Numbered from the stretch's first letter, positions 8,364-17,254 are shown. The stretch: DNA of 50,919 nt from Streptomyces turgidiscabies Car8 (GCF_000331005.1 NZ_AEJB01000327.1:1-50919); one strand, 5' to 3'. The notes: generated from the sequence alone by a model not told the origin. Translations and numbers: made by a program.

Positions 8364-8396
8364 GAGTCCCGGAACCGTTTCCCGGTTCCGGGACTC
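8364..8396 (+). terminator. Intercistronic hairpin after the peptide gene (attenuator or mRNA-stabilising stem)
   Basis: GAGTCCCGGAACCG pairs perfectly with 8383-8396 (14 bp, 5-nt loop), 18 bp after the precursor stop. The export genes continue 72 bp downstream. Such a stem usually gives partial termination or 3'-end protection, so the precursor mRNA outnumbers the exporter mRNA. Confidence 0.85.
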
Positions 8397-8467
8397 TCGG
8401 GTTCCACAAAGTCATGGGCCCGGCCCAGGCAAGTCTTCTTACGCGGTTCACCAGGTGAGGAAAGCCC

Positions 8468-9274
8468 GTGCAGTTCCGCCAACAGGCCCTCGCCAAGCTC
8501 CAGTCGGCCGAAGAGCTGGATCTTCCGGTGCGTTTCGCACGGCCGCAGGGCTGGCTGGTGCTCGCCGTCACGGTGGTCGTCATGGCCGCCGCGTCCGTGT
8601 GGGCGGTCACGGGGTCCGTCTCCTCCACCGTCACCGCGCCCGCCATCCTCACGCACGGGGAGGGCAGTTACGTCCTGCAGAGCCCCGTCTCCGGCCAGAT
8701 CACCGCGGTCCTCGCCAAGGAGGGCGGGCGGCTGCCCGCCAACTCCCCTGTGCTGAAGGTCCGTACGGCCGCGGGCGAGTCGGTCGTCCGCTCGGTCGCC
8801 GCGGGCCGGCTCACCGCGCTCGCCGCCACGATCGGCCAGATCATCGGCACGGGCACGAACATCGCGGCCATCGAGAAGGTCGCCCGCACGAGCGACCCGC
8901 TGTACGCGACGGTGTACGTCCCGGCCGAGAGCGCCGCCGCGATTCCGGAGAACGCGGCCGTCGACCTGAGTGTCCAGACCGCGCCCACCCAGCAGTACGG
9001 GGTGCTGCGCGGCCAGGTGAAATCGGTGGACCGGGCTCCTCAGACGCAGGCGCAGATCGGCACGTTTCTCGGTGACAGCCAGCTCGGTGAGCAGTTCACG
9101 AAGAAGGGCCGGCCGGTCGCCGTCCTGGTGAAACTGGACAAATCGTCGTCCACGAAGAGCGGTTACCGCTGGTCCTCCGCCGAGGGACCGCCCTTCCAGC
9201 TCACCTCCATGACCCTGGCCTCGGGCTCGATCCGGCTGGCGGACCAGCGTCCCGTCGATTGGCTGCTGCCGTGA
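8468..9274 (+). CDS. HlyD-like membrane-fusion subunit of the NHLM peptide exporter
   Basis: This 268-residue protein has a short cytoplasmic start, one transmembrane helix (about 29-49, WLVLAVTVVVMAAASVW) and an extracytoplasmic barrel-sandwich segment beginning YVLQSPVSGQITAVLAKEGG. This is the layout of the secretion-protein subunit found with NHLM-type bacteriocin ABC transporters. In a Gram-positive host it would act as a periplasm-like wall-zone extension of the exporter. The GTG at 8468 follows GAGGAAAG. The stop overlaps the next start (GTGA at 9271-9274), so translation is coupled to the peptidase transporter. Confidence 0.82.
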   Translation: MQFRQQALAKLQSAEELDLPVRFARPQGWLVLAVTVVVMAAASVWAVTGSVSSTVTAPAILTHGEGSYVLQSPVSGQITAVLAKEGGRLPANSPVLKVRTAAGESVVRSVAAGRLTALAATIGQIIGTGTNIAAIEKVARTSDPLYATVYVPAESAAAIPENAAVDLSVQTAPTQQYGVLRGQVKSVDRAPQTQAQIGTFLGDSQLGEQFTKKGRPVAVLVKLDKSSSTKSGYRWSSAEGPPFQLTSMTLASGSIRLADQRPVDWLLP

Positions 9275-11493
9275 GTGCCGCACAGAACTCCCGGGCCAAA
9301 CGCCGCTCGGCCCCGCCTGCGCGGACGGTCCCCAAGGGCAGCGGCAAGTCCGTGCGCACCCCGACGGTTCTCCAGATGGAGGCCGTGGAGTGCGGCGCGG
9401 CCTCACTCGCCATGGTCCTCGCGCACTACGGGCGGCACATCCCCCTCGAAGAGCTGCGTATCGCCTGCGGTGTCTCGCGGGACGGCTCACGCGCCAGCAA
9501 CCTCCTGAAGGCGGCCCGGAGTTACGGTCTGACTGCCAAGGGCATGCAGATGGACACGGCCGCGCTCGCCGAGGTGAACGCGCCCGCGATCCTGTTCTGG
9601 GAGTTCAACCACTATGTCGTTCTCGACGGCATGGGGCGCCGCTTCGGCCGGCGCGGGGTGCACATCAACGACCCCGGCAAGGGCCGCCGGTTCGTGCCGA
9701 TGGAGGACTTCGACTCCAGTTTCACCGGTGTCGTCCTCGTCATGGAGCCCGGCCCCGACTTCGAGCGCGGCGGGCGCAAGCCGGGTGTTTTGGGTGCCAT
9801 GCCGGCCCGGCTGCGCGGTACGTCGGGCACGATGCCCGCCGCGATCCTGGCGAGTCTGCTGCTGGTGGCGGTGGGCGCCGCGATGCCCGCGCTGAGCCGC
9901 ACCTACATCGACACGTTCCTGATCGGCGGCCAGACCTCGATGCTGGAGGTGCTGTTCGCGTCGATGGGTTCGTGCGTGGCACTGACCCTCGTGCTGACCT
10001 GGCTGCAGCAGGCGAACCTGCTGCACGGCCGCGTCATCTCCTCGACCCTGAGCAGCGCCCGCTTCCTGCGCCATCTGCTGCGCCTCCCGGTCACCTTCTT
10101 CTCCCAGCGCAGCCCGGCCGACCTGGTCCAGCGCCTCCAGTCGAACGACGCGGTCTCCGAGACGCTTGCCCGCGACCTCGCGGCGGCGGGCGTCGACGCG
10201 ATCGTCGTCGTGCTGTACGCCGTGCTCCTCTATACGTACGACCCGCAGCTGACGGCCGTCGGCATCGGGGTCGCGCTGCTCAACATCGTGGCCATGCGGG
10301 TGGTGATCCGGCTGCGTGCGACCCGTACGGCCAAACTGCGCGCGGACAACGCCCGGTTGACCAACACCGCCTATTCCGGTCTCCAGTTGATCGAGACGAT
10401 GAAGGCGACCGGCGGCGAGGAGGGCTACTTCCGCAAGTGGGCCGGGCAGCACGCGACCACCCTGGAGGAGCAGCAGCGGCTCGGGGTGCCGAGTGCCTGG
10501 CTCGGCGTGGTCGCACCGACGCTCGCGACGCTGAACAGCGCGCTGATCCTGTGGATCGGCGGGATGCGGGCCGTCGAGGGCCATCTGTCCGTGGGGCTGC
10601 TGGTGGCCTTCCAGTCCCTGGTCGTGCGGTTCACCGCTCCCCTCACCCGGCTCAACGGGGTGGCGGGCCGGATCCAGGACTTCGCGGCGGACGTGGCCCG
10701 GCTCAAGGACGTCGAGAACTTCCGGGCGGATCCGCTGTACGCCCGCCCCGGGGGCGGCGATTCGACACGCCGCCTGCACGGTCATGTCGAGCTCCAGAAC
10801 ATCACCTTCGGCTACAGCCCGCTCGACAAGCCCCTGCTGACCGGCTTCGACCTGACCGTCGGACCGGGTCAGCAGGTGGCGCTGGTCGGTGGCTCCGGTA
10901 GCGGCAAGTCAACTGTCTCCAGGCTGATTTCGGGCCTGTACGCGCCCTGGGAGGGCGTCATCCGGATCGACGGCCAGCGACTTGAGGACATTCCGCGCGG
11001 CGCGCTGGCGGCCTCGGTCTCCTTCGTCGACCAGGACGTGTTCCTCTTCGAGGGCAGCGTCCGCGACAACGTGGCGCTGTGGGACCCGTCGATCCCGGAC
11101 GAGTCGGTGGTGGCGGCGCTTGAGGACGCCGCGCTGTACGACGTCATCACGCGTCGGCCGGGTGGGATCCACAGCCGGGTCGAGCAGGACGGGCGGAACT
11201 TCTCCGGCGGACAGCGTCAACGCCTGGAGATAGCGCGGGCGTTGGTGCGCAACCCCAGCATCCTCGTCCTCGACGAGGTGACCAGCGCGCTGGACGCGGA
11301 GACCGAGCGGACCGTGATCGACAATCTGCGCAAGCGCGGCTGCGCCTGTGTGGTGATCGCGCACCGGCTCTCCACCGTGCGCGACAGCGACGAGATCGTC
11401 GTACTCCAGCACGGCACGATCGTGGAACGCGGGCGGCACGACGCCCTGGTGGCGGCCGGTGGGGCGTACGCCGAGCTGGTCAGGGAGCGCTGA
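9271..11493 (+). CDS. Peptidase-containing ABC transporter (C39 peptidase, permease, ATPase)
   Basis: This 740-residue bifunctional exporter should cut the double-glycine leader and move the peptide out. The C39 peptidase (about 30-160) has its complete catalytic set: Q35 six residues before C41 (QMEAVECGAASLAMVL), H114 in FNHYVVLDG and D134 in INDPGKG. A six-helix exporter domain follows (about 190-500), then an ATPase with Walker A GGSGSGKST (about 540), VDQDVFLFEG, signature FSGGQRQR, Walker B ILVLDEVTSALD and H-loop VIAHRLS. The GTG at 9271 was chosen, not an upstream TTG, because it overlaps the preceding stop by 4 bp. The intact triad means it is a processing exporter, not a degenerate one. 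Confidence 0.93.
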   Translation: MSAAQNSRAKRRSAPPARTVPKGSGKSVRTPTVLQMEAVECGAASLAMVLAHYGRHIPLEELRIACGVSRDGSRASNLLKAARSYGLTAKGMQMDTAALAEVNAPAILFWEFNHYVVLDGMGRRFGRRGVHINDPGKGRRFVPMEDFDSSFTGVVLVMEPGPDFERGGRKPGVLGAMPARLRGTSGTMPAAILASLLLVAVGAAMPALSRTYIDTFLIGGQTSMLEVLFASMGSCVALTLVLTWLQQANLLHGRVISSTLSSARFLRHLLRLPVTFFSQRSPADLVQRLQSNDAVSETLARDLAAAGVDAIVVVLYAVLLYTYDPQLTAVGIGVALLNIVAMRVVIRLRATRTAKLRADNARLTNTAYSGLQLIETMKATGGEEGYFRKWAGQHATTLEEQQRLGVPSAWLGVVAPTLATLNSALILWIGGMRAVEGHLSVGLLVAFQSLVVRFTAPLTRLNGVAGRIQDFAADVARLKDVENFRADPLYARPGGGDSTRRLHGHVELQNITFGYSPLDKPLLTGFDLTVGPGQQVALVGGSGSGKSTVSRLISGLYAPWEGVIRIDGQRLEDIPRGALAASVSFVDQDVFLFEGSVRDNVALWDPSIPDESVVAALEDAALYDVITRRPGGIHSRVEQDGRNFSGGQRQRLEIARALVRNPSILVLDEVTSALDAETERTVIDNLRKRGCACVVIAHRLSTVRDSDEIVVLQHGTIVERGRHDALVAAGGAYAELVRER

Positions 11494-11494
11494 G

Positions 11495-14317
11495 ATGACG
11501 ACGGTTCACGGAGGCGACGTCGATGTCGTCCTCACCGCGCTCGGGCAGATGGGGACGCGTTTCGACCTGACCGGGCAGGGCCGCCTCGATCTGGAGGGCC
11601 CGCAGGTGCTGTGGCTGGTCGCGTCCGGCGCGCTCGACCTGTTCGCGGTGGACGCGGTGGAGCAGGGCCAGTGGCACCACATCGGCCGACTGGAGGCGGG
11701 CGCCCTGCTGCTCGGCCCGGTCACCGGACCGGACCACACCTTGGTGGCCCGCCCGGTGCGCGACTGCGTGGTGCACCGCGTCGGCCTGCGCGAGCTGTAC
11801 CGGTCGCCGGGCACGGAGACCTGGTCGTACGACGAGTACGGCAACGCCCAGTACGTGCCTCCGGCGACCAGCCCGCTGGAGTACGCCCTCGCCCTGGGCG
11901 TCGGACGCGGGCTGTCGGTCCTCTTCCAGGCGCCGATGGCCTCGGAGCGGGCCGCCGCGCCGACCGACGACGACGTGTTCTGGATGCAGGTCCCGCCGGG
12001 CAGCGTGCAGTACGGGTCGCTCTACGGGGCGGAGGCCGCCGCGGATCTGCTGATGGACCCCGGGGTCTGGCAGGGCATGGTCGACCAGCAGTACCGGCTG
12101 CTCGCCACCCTCGACCGGTGGATCGAGCAGCTCGAACGCAGCCACGAGACCCGTACGGCGGCCGGCATCAAGGCGGGCGAAGCCGTCCGTGCCCAGGCAG
12201 ACCGGACCCTGTTGGCGTCGATCGGCAAGCCGTCGGCAAGGCGCACGACCGCCGCCGACGCCGACGCCACGTACGCGGCCTGCAAGCTGGTCGCCGGGGC
12301 GGCCGGGATCACGCTCGCCGAGCCCGCGCAGAGCGGCACCGAGAGCGACCGGCTGGACCCGGTCGAACGGATCGCGCTCGCCTCCCGTGTCCGCACCCGG
12401 GCCGTCCGGCTCGACGGGCGCTGGTGGCACGACAACGTCGGCCCGCTGATCGGCCACCGCAGTCTGTCCGGCGCACCGGTCGCACTGCTGTGGCGACGCG
12501 GCGGCTACGTGGCCCTGCAGCCGTCGTCGGGACGCGAGACGCCGGTGGAGAAGGCGAACGCGGCGGAGTTCGAGGAGCGGGCGGTGATGTTCTACCGTCC
12601 GCTGCCCGAACGCGGGATGACCCCGCTGCGGCTGCTCCGGTTCAGCATGGGCGGCAGCCGGGGTGATGTGGTGAACCTGCTGCTGAGCAGCCTGGTGACC
12701 ATCGCGATCGGGGCGCTGGTACCGGTCGCGACGGGCAAGGTGCTCGGCGAGTTCGTGCCGAAGGCGCAGACCACGCTGATCGTGCAGTTCTGTCTCGCCG
12801 TGATGATCAGCAGTGTGGTGGCGGCGGCCTTCACCCTGCTGCAGAACCTCACCCTGCTCCGGATGGAGGGCCGGATCGAGGCGACGCTCCAACCGGCCGT
12901 CTGGGACCGGCTGTTGCGGCTGCCGACGAAGTTCTTCACCGAGCGCTCGACCGGTGAGCTGGCGAGTGCGGCGATGGGCATCAGCGCGATTCGCAAGCTG
13001 CTGGCGGGAGTTGCCCCCGTCGTCACCCAGTCGGTGACGATCGCGGCGATGAACCTGGGCCTGCTCCTCTATTACAGCGTCCCGATGGCGCTGGCGGCGG
13101 TCGGCATGCTCGTGGTGATCGCCGCCGTGTTCCTCGGGCTCGGACTGTGGCAGGTGCGCTGGCAGCGGCGGCTGCTCGTCCTCTCCAACAAACTGAACAA
13201 CCAGGCCTTCCAGACCCTGCGCGGTTTGCCCAAGCTGCGGGTGGCGGCAGCCGAGAACTACGCCTACGCGGCCTGGGCGGGCGAGTTCGCGCGCAGCCGG
13301 GAACTGCAGCAGAAGGTCGGCCGCATCAAGAACCTCACGACCGTGCTGGGCGCGGTGTATCTGCCGGTCTGCACGCTGCTGATGTTCATGCTGCTCGCGG
13401 GTCCGGCGCGCGGTGAGATGTCGGCGGCGGCCTTCCTCACCTTCAACACCTCGGTGACGATGCTCCTGACGTCGGTCACCCAGCTGACCGGCGCCTTCGT
13501 CTCCGGCGTGGCCGCGCTTCCGCTGTACGAGGAGATCAAGCCGGTGCTGGAGGCGACCCCGGAGGTCCGGGTAGCCAGCACCCGGCCGGGCGTGCTGACC
13601 GGGGCGATCGAGGCCCGCCGGCTCTCCTTCCGCTACGCGGACGACGGCCCCCTCGTCCTGGACGACGTGTCCTTCCAGATGCGGGCCGGCGAGTTCGTGG
13701 CGATCGTCGGCCCCAGCGGCTGCGGCAAGTCGACGCTGCTGCGCCTGCTGATCGGCTTCGACAAACCGGTCTCCGGCAGTGTGCTGTACGACGGTCAGGA
13801 TCTGGGCGCGCTCGACCAGTCCGCCGTACGCCGCCAGTGCGGTGTGGTGCTCCAGCACGCCCAGCCGATGACGGGTTCGATCCTGGACGTCATCTGCGGC
13901 ACCGAACCGTACACACCGGAGGAGGCGATGGCCGCCGCCGAGATGGCGGGCCTCGCCGAGGACATCAAGCGGATGCCGATGGGGCTGCACACCATCGTCC
14001 AGGGCAGCGGCGCGATCTCCGGCGGCCAGCGACAGCGGCTGATGATCGCGCAGGCGCTGATCCGCAGGCCGCGCATCCTCTTCTTCGACGAGGCGACCAG
14101 CGCACTGGACAACGAGACCCAGCGCACGGTCATCGAGAGCACCCGCGCGCTGAACGCCACCCGGGTCGTGATCGCGCACCGTCTGTCGACGGTGCTGGAC
14201 GCGGACCGGGTGATCGTCATGGAGGACGGCAAGGTCGCCCAGCAGGGCCCCCCGGCCCAACTGCTGGCGGACACGGGCGGCCGGCTGCACGAACTGGTGC
14301 GCCGGCAGCTGGCGTAG
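11495..14317 (+). CDS. NHLM-system ABC transporter with N-terminal cyclic-nucleotide-binding-like domain
   Basis: This 940-residue protein begins 2 bp after the preceding stop (GGGAG at 11483). The N-terminal ~160 residues form a cNMP-binding-like sensor (LWLVASGALDLFAV, then IGRLEAGALLLGP), followed by a long spacer of about 200 residues without a recognised domain. A six-helix ABC exporter domain begins near residue 380. The ATPase shows Walker A GPSGCGKST (about 738), signature ISGGQRQR, Walker B ILFFDEATSALD and VVIAHRLS. There is no C39 peptidase. This is the usual second ATPase of NHLM bacteriocin systems and probably heterodimerises with the peptidase transporter. The cNMP-like domain has not been assigned a ligand. 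Confidence 0.88.
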   Translation: MTTVHGGDVDVVLTALGQMGTRFDLTGQGRLDLEGPQVLWLVASGALDLFAVDAVEQGQWHHIGRLEAGALLLGPVTGPDHTLVARPVRDCVVHRVGLRELYRSPGTETWSYDEYGNAQYVPPATSPLEYALALGVGRGLSVLFQAPMASERAAAPTDDDVFWMQVPPGSVQYGSLYGAEAAADLLMDPGVWQGMVDQQYRLLATLDRWIEQLERSHETRTAAGIKAGEAVRAQADRTLLASIGKPSARRTTAADADATYAACKLVAGAAGITLAEPAQSGTESDRLDPVERIALASRVRTRAVRLDGRWWHDNVGPLIGHRSLSGAPVALLWRRGGYVALQPSSGRETPVEKANAAEFEERAVMFYRPLPERGMTPLRLLRFSMGGSRGDVVNLLLSSLVTIAIGALVPVATGKVLGEFVPKAQTTLIVQFCLAVMISSVVAAAFTLLQNLTLLRMEGRIEATLQPAVWDRLLRLPTKFFTERSTGELASAAMGISAIRKLLAGVAPVVTQSVTIAAMNLGLLLYYSVPMALAAVGMLVVIAAVFLGLGLWQVRWQRRLLVLSNKLNNQAFQTLRGLPKLRVAAAENYAYAAWAGEFARSRELQQKVGRIKNLTTVLGAVYLPVCTLLMFMLLAGPARGEMSAAAFLTFNTSVTMLLTSVTQLTGAFVSGVAALPLYEEIKPVLEATPEVRVASTRPGVLTGAIEARRLSFRYADDGPLVLDDVSFQMRAGEFVAIVGPSGCGKSTLLRLLIGFDKPVSGSVLYDGQDLGALDQSAVRRQCGVVLQHAQPMTGSILDVICGTEPYTPEEAMAAAEMAGLAEDIKRMPMGLHTIVQGSGAISGGQRQRLMIAQALIRRPRILFFDEATSALDNETQRTVIESTRALNATRVVIAHRLSTVLDADRVIVMEDGKVAQQGPPAQLLADTGGRLHELVRRQLA

Positions 14318-14635
14318 GCGCGAAGCCCCTCCGGAACGCCGACGAGGGCGCCGAAGGCCCGCCGAGCCCGAAAGGGAGCCGCCGGGGTCTCGGCGTGACA
14401 CCGGCGTCGGCGGGGCGGTGCCGTGGTTCGGGCGTGACCCCGGGCCCGGCGGGTGTCAGTCGGGGTCCCGGCGTGACACACAGGGCCGGCAGGAAAGCGC
14501 CGGGTCCTGACGCGACGCCCAGGACCAGCAGGGACGCGACACCGGGGCCGGCAGGGAGACGTCGGGGTCTCGACGTGGCGGACAGGAACCGCCGGTCCCG
14601 CCCGTGAGACGGCGCGCTCCGCACGAGTCGGCGCC
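14318..14635. other. Intergenic region occupied mainly by a degenerate tandem repeat
   Basis: This convergent gap between the ABC gene and a hydrolase gene holds six ~39-bp repeat units (14374-14593) and then a strong terminator (14636-14682). Both strands stay open across it, but no protein family was recognised. Confidence 0.6.
14374..14593. repeat. Degenerate tandem repeat, ~39-bp unit, about six copies
   Basis: Units start near 14374, 14414, 14451, 14492, 14531 (a shortened 23-bp unit) and 14554. Shared blocks are GGGTC(T/C)CGGCGTGAC and GGGCCGGC. A 39-bp period equals 13 codons, and the minus strand reads a repeating GVTP(G/E)PR pattern, but there is no start or ribosome site that would make it a gene. 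Confidence 0.7.
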
Positions 14636-14682
14636 TGACGATTCCCGGCGAGCCCCCGCTCGCGGCTCGCCGGGAATCGTCA
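14636..14682. terminator. Strong bidirectional terminator hairpin (18-bp perfect stem)
   Basis: Bases 14636-14653 are perfectly complementary to 14665-14682 around an 11-nt loop. It lies between the convergent ABC and hydrolase genes, and its right arm includes the hydrolase stop codon (TCA at 14680-14682 on the plus strand). Confidence 0.92.
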
Positions 14683-15528
14683 AGGTGTCTCCGGGAGGCC
14701 CCGCCACAGGTCCGGGACCCGGCCGTCGGTGGCGTACATCTGGGTCGCCAGTACGCGTAGGGCCGCCGCGAAGAGGGAGGGGTGGCGCAGGAACTCCATG
14801 TGGATGCCGGGGAACTCCACCCACGGCACGCCGATCCGGCGGGCGATCTCGACCGACGGCCGGGCGTAGTACGTGCCCCGGTCGTCCGCGCCGGCGCCCA
14901 GGACGATGGGGAACGGGGCGGCCCGCAGCGCCCCCTCGTCGGGGTGGAAGGCGGCGAAGCCTGGCCATTCGCTGCGGAAGAGGTGGTCGGTGTTGCCGAG
15001 GAACCGTTCCCACAGGTCGGCGGGCCAGCGGTAGGAGCCCTCACCGCGAATCGTCCCGGCGAAGCGGCGGCCCGCGGCCGGGGCGCCGCCCGCCGCGTAC
15101 CGGGCGGCCAGTTCGGCGAAGAAGCCGCGCCCGGGGTCGTCGTCGGGGAGGACGTTCACGGCGGGCGGTTCGTGGGCGATGAGGCCCACGAGGCACTCCG
15201 GGTGACGTGCGGCCAGGGTGAGGCCGATGATCGCGCCGCCGCTGTTGCCGAAGACCAGGGCCCGGCCGTCCGCGAGTTCGGCGACCAGCGCGTGGGCGTC
15301 GGCGGCCTGCCGCGACAGCGACATGGGCGCGCCACCGTCGCCTGTGCTGCGGGAGTTGCCGCGCCGGTCGTAGGTGATCACGGTGAAGGCGTCGGCGAGA
15401 CCCTCGGCGATCCCGGAGTAGTAGCCGGCGTCTCCCCCGGCGCCGCTGATCATCAGCAGGGCCGGGCCGGCCCCGCGCACCTCGTGGTACAGCTCCGCTC
15501 CGTCGACCGTGAGTCTGCCGCTGCGCAC
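14680..15528 (-). CDS. Alpha/beta-hydrolase
   Basis: This 282-residue alpha/beta-hydrolase has an oxyanion region LLMISGAGGDAGYY, a nucleophile elbow GNSGG (Ser), and a late His in FPGIHMEFLRHP. It probably hydrolyses an ester or amide; the substrate is unknown. It is divergent from a DHA2 exporter gene and shares an operator-rich region with it, so the two may respond to the same compound. The GTG start at 15528 follows AGGGAGG by about 10 nt. An alternative ATG close by is in a different frame and would not give this fold. Confidence 0.85.
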   Translation of the reverse strand: MRSGRLTVDGAELYHEVRGAGPALLMISGAGGDAGYYSGIAEGLADAFTVITYDRRGNSRSTGDGGAPMSLSRQAADAHALVAELADGRALVFGNSGGAIIGLTLAARHPECLVGLIAHEPPAVNVLPDDDPGRGFFAELAARYAAGGAPAAGRRFAGTIRGEGSYRWPADLWERFLGNTDHLFRSEWPGFAAFHPDEGALRAAPFPIVLGAGADDRGTYYARPSVEIARRIGVPWVEFPGIHMEFLRHPSLFAAALRVLATQMYATDGRVPDLWRGLPETP

Positions 15529-15547
15529 GTCCGCACATCCTCCCTAG

Positions 15548-15583
15548 CGATACTTTCCCGTATCGATACTTTGCCGTTTCGAT
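15548..15583. promoter_or_regulatory. Iterated operator: two 16-bp direct repeats plus a half-repeat
   Basis: CGATACTTTCCCGTAT (15548-15563) is followed directly by CGATACTTTGCCGTTT (15564-15579) and then CGAT. The junction makes a 10-bp palindrome, GTATCGATAC (15560-15569). It sits between the divergent hydrolase and exporter genes, 20-55 bp from the hydrolase start. Confidence 0.7.
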
Positions 15584-15613
15584 GAAAGTGGTCTAACCTC
15601 AGAGGGCAGGAGT

Positions 15614-15628
15614 ACGAAACCGTTTCGT
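15614..15628. promoter_or_regulatory. Palindromic TetR-like operator upstream of the DHA2 exporter
   Basis: ACGAAA-CCG-TTTCGT is a perfect 6-bp inverted repeat, flanked by a wider GAGTA/TACTC pair. It lies about 90 bp before the exporter start. TetR-family operators of drug exporters look like this, but no TetR gene lies next to it. Confidence 0.6.
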
Positions 15629-15717
15629 TTACATACTCGTAACCTCTGGTCCTCTTCGCCTTCCGTCACCACTCGTCGCTCCGGCTCCACGAGCGACCTT
15701 CCCTGGAGTGTGCTCAG

Positions 15718-17229
15718 ATGTCCCAGTCCCTCACCGAAGGCGCCCCGAAGGGCGTCACCGACGACACGGACAAGGGGTCCGCCGCGCCGAACCCGAAGCG
15801 CTGGTGGATCCTCGCGATCATCGGTATCGCGCAGCTGATGGTCGTCCTGGACGCCACCATCGTGAACATCGCGCTCCCCTCCGCACAGGCCGACCTCGGC
15901 TTCTCCGACGGCAACCGGCAGTGGATCGTCACCGCGTACGCGCTGGCCTTCGCCTCGCTGCTGCTGCTCGGCGGCCGGATCGCCGACCTCTTCGGCCGCA
16001 AGCCCGCCTTCCTCATCGGCGTCGCCGGATTCGCCGGCGCCTCCGTGCTCGGCGGTGCCGCGAACGGCTTCGAGATGCTCGTCATCGCCCGGGCCCTCCA
16101 GGGTGTCTTCGGTGCGCTCCTCGCGCCCGCCGCCCTGTCGCTCCTCAACACGACCTTCACCGACGCGCGTGAACGTGCCCGCGCGTTCAGCGTGTACGGC
16201 GCGATCGCCGGGGCCGGCGGCGCGGTGGGCCTGCTGCTCGGCGGCCTGCTGACCGACGCGCTCGACTGGCGCTGGACGCTGTACGTGAACCTGATCTTCG
16301 CCGTCGTCGCGCTGGTGGGCGGCTGGATGCTGCTGAGCAACCACCGTGACGCCGCCAACTCCAAGATCGACGTCCCGGGCACACTCCTGGTCTCCGCCGG
16401 TCTCTTCTCCGTCGTCTACGGCTTCTCCAACGCCGAGTCGCACGACTGGAGTTCGCCGCAGACCTGGGGCTTCCTGGCCGCCGGTGTACTGCTCCTCGCC
16501 GCGTTCACCCAGTGGCAGACCCGCGCCAAGCACCCGCTGCTGCCGATGCGCGTCCTGCTGGACCGTGACCGTGCCGCCTCGTTCCTCACGGTGCTGATCT
16601 CCGGCGCGGCGATGTTCGGCGTCTTCCTCTTCCTCACCTACTACCTGCAGCTGAACCTCGGCTTCAGCCCCACCAAGACCGGCCTGGCCTTCATGCCGAT
16701 GATGGCGGCGCTGATGGTCGCGGCCCAGGTGTCCACCACGATGCTGGTGCCCCGCTTCGGACCCAAGCTGATCATCCCGCTGGGCTTCACCCTCGGCGCG
16801 GCCGGTATGGCCTGGCTGACGGACATCGGCGTCGGCTCGTCCTTCAGCACCGCCGTGCTCCCGCAACTGGTGGTGATCGGCGTGGGTATGGGCACGATCA
16901 TGCCGCCCGCGATGCAGCTGGCCACCAGCGGAATCGGCGCCGAGGACGCGGGAGTGGCCTCCGCGACGGTCAACACCATGCAGCAGGTGGGCGGTTCGAT
17001 CGGCACCGCGCTGCTGAGCACGCTCGCCGCGAGCGCCGCGACCAGCTACCTGTCCGGCCGGAACGCGGCCGACAAGCTGGTCCAGGCCCAGTCGACGATC
17101 GAGAGCTACACCACCGCCTTCTGGTGGTCGGCCGGCTTCTTCGCCGCGGGCGCTCTGATCACCTTCCTGCTGTACCGCCCGGGCGTTCCGGTCCAGGACG
17201 AGAGCGCCGCACCGGTCGTCCACATGTGA
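15718..17229 (+). CDS. DHA2/EmrB-type 14-TMS MFS drug exporter
   Basis: This 503-residue protein is a proton-driven multidrug exporter of the EmrB/QacA type. The first helix holds IAQLMVVLDATIVNIALPSA, the 14-TMS family signature. Motif A is ADLFGRKPAF and motif C-like sequence is GAIAGAGGAVGLLLGG. The hydrophobic segments give about 14 helices. ATG 15718 follows GGAG (15705-15708). It is divergent from the hydrolase gene, behind iterated operators, and ends at a strong hairpin (17255-17284), so it is probably monocistronic and inducible. The substrate is unknown. Confidence 0.92.
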   Translation: MSQSLTEGAPKGVTDDTDKGSAAPNPKRWWILAIIGIAQLMVVLDATIVNIALPSAQADLGFSDGNRQWIVTAYALAFASLLLLGGRIADLFGRKPAFLIGVAGFAGASVLGGAANGFEMLVIARALQGVFGALLAPAALSLLNTTFTDARERARAFSVYGAIAGAGGAVGLLLGGLLTDALDWRWTLYVNLIFAVVALVGGWMLLSNHRDAANSKIDVPGTLLVSAGLFSVVYGFSNAESHDWSSPQTWGFLAAGVLLLAAFTQWQTRAKHPLLPMRVLLDRDRAASFLTVLISGAAMFGVFLFLTYYLQLNLGFSPTKTGLAFMPMMAALMVAAQVSTTMLVPRFGPKLIIPLGFTLGAAGMAWLTDIGVGSSFSTAVLPQLVVIGVGMGTIMPPAMQLATSGIGAEDAGVASATVNTMQQVGGSIGTALLSTLAASAATSYLSGRNAADKLVQAQSTIESYTTAFWWSAGFFAAGALITFLLYRPGVPVQDESAAPVVHM

Positions 17230-17254
17230 CCCACCCGGGTCGCCGAGGCCGCAG

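Noticed and set aside
14374..14593. CRISPR-like array
   Set aside because: The repeats are degenerate, unequal in length, have no unique spacers and no cas genes nearby.
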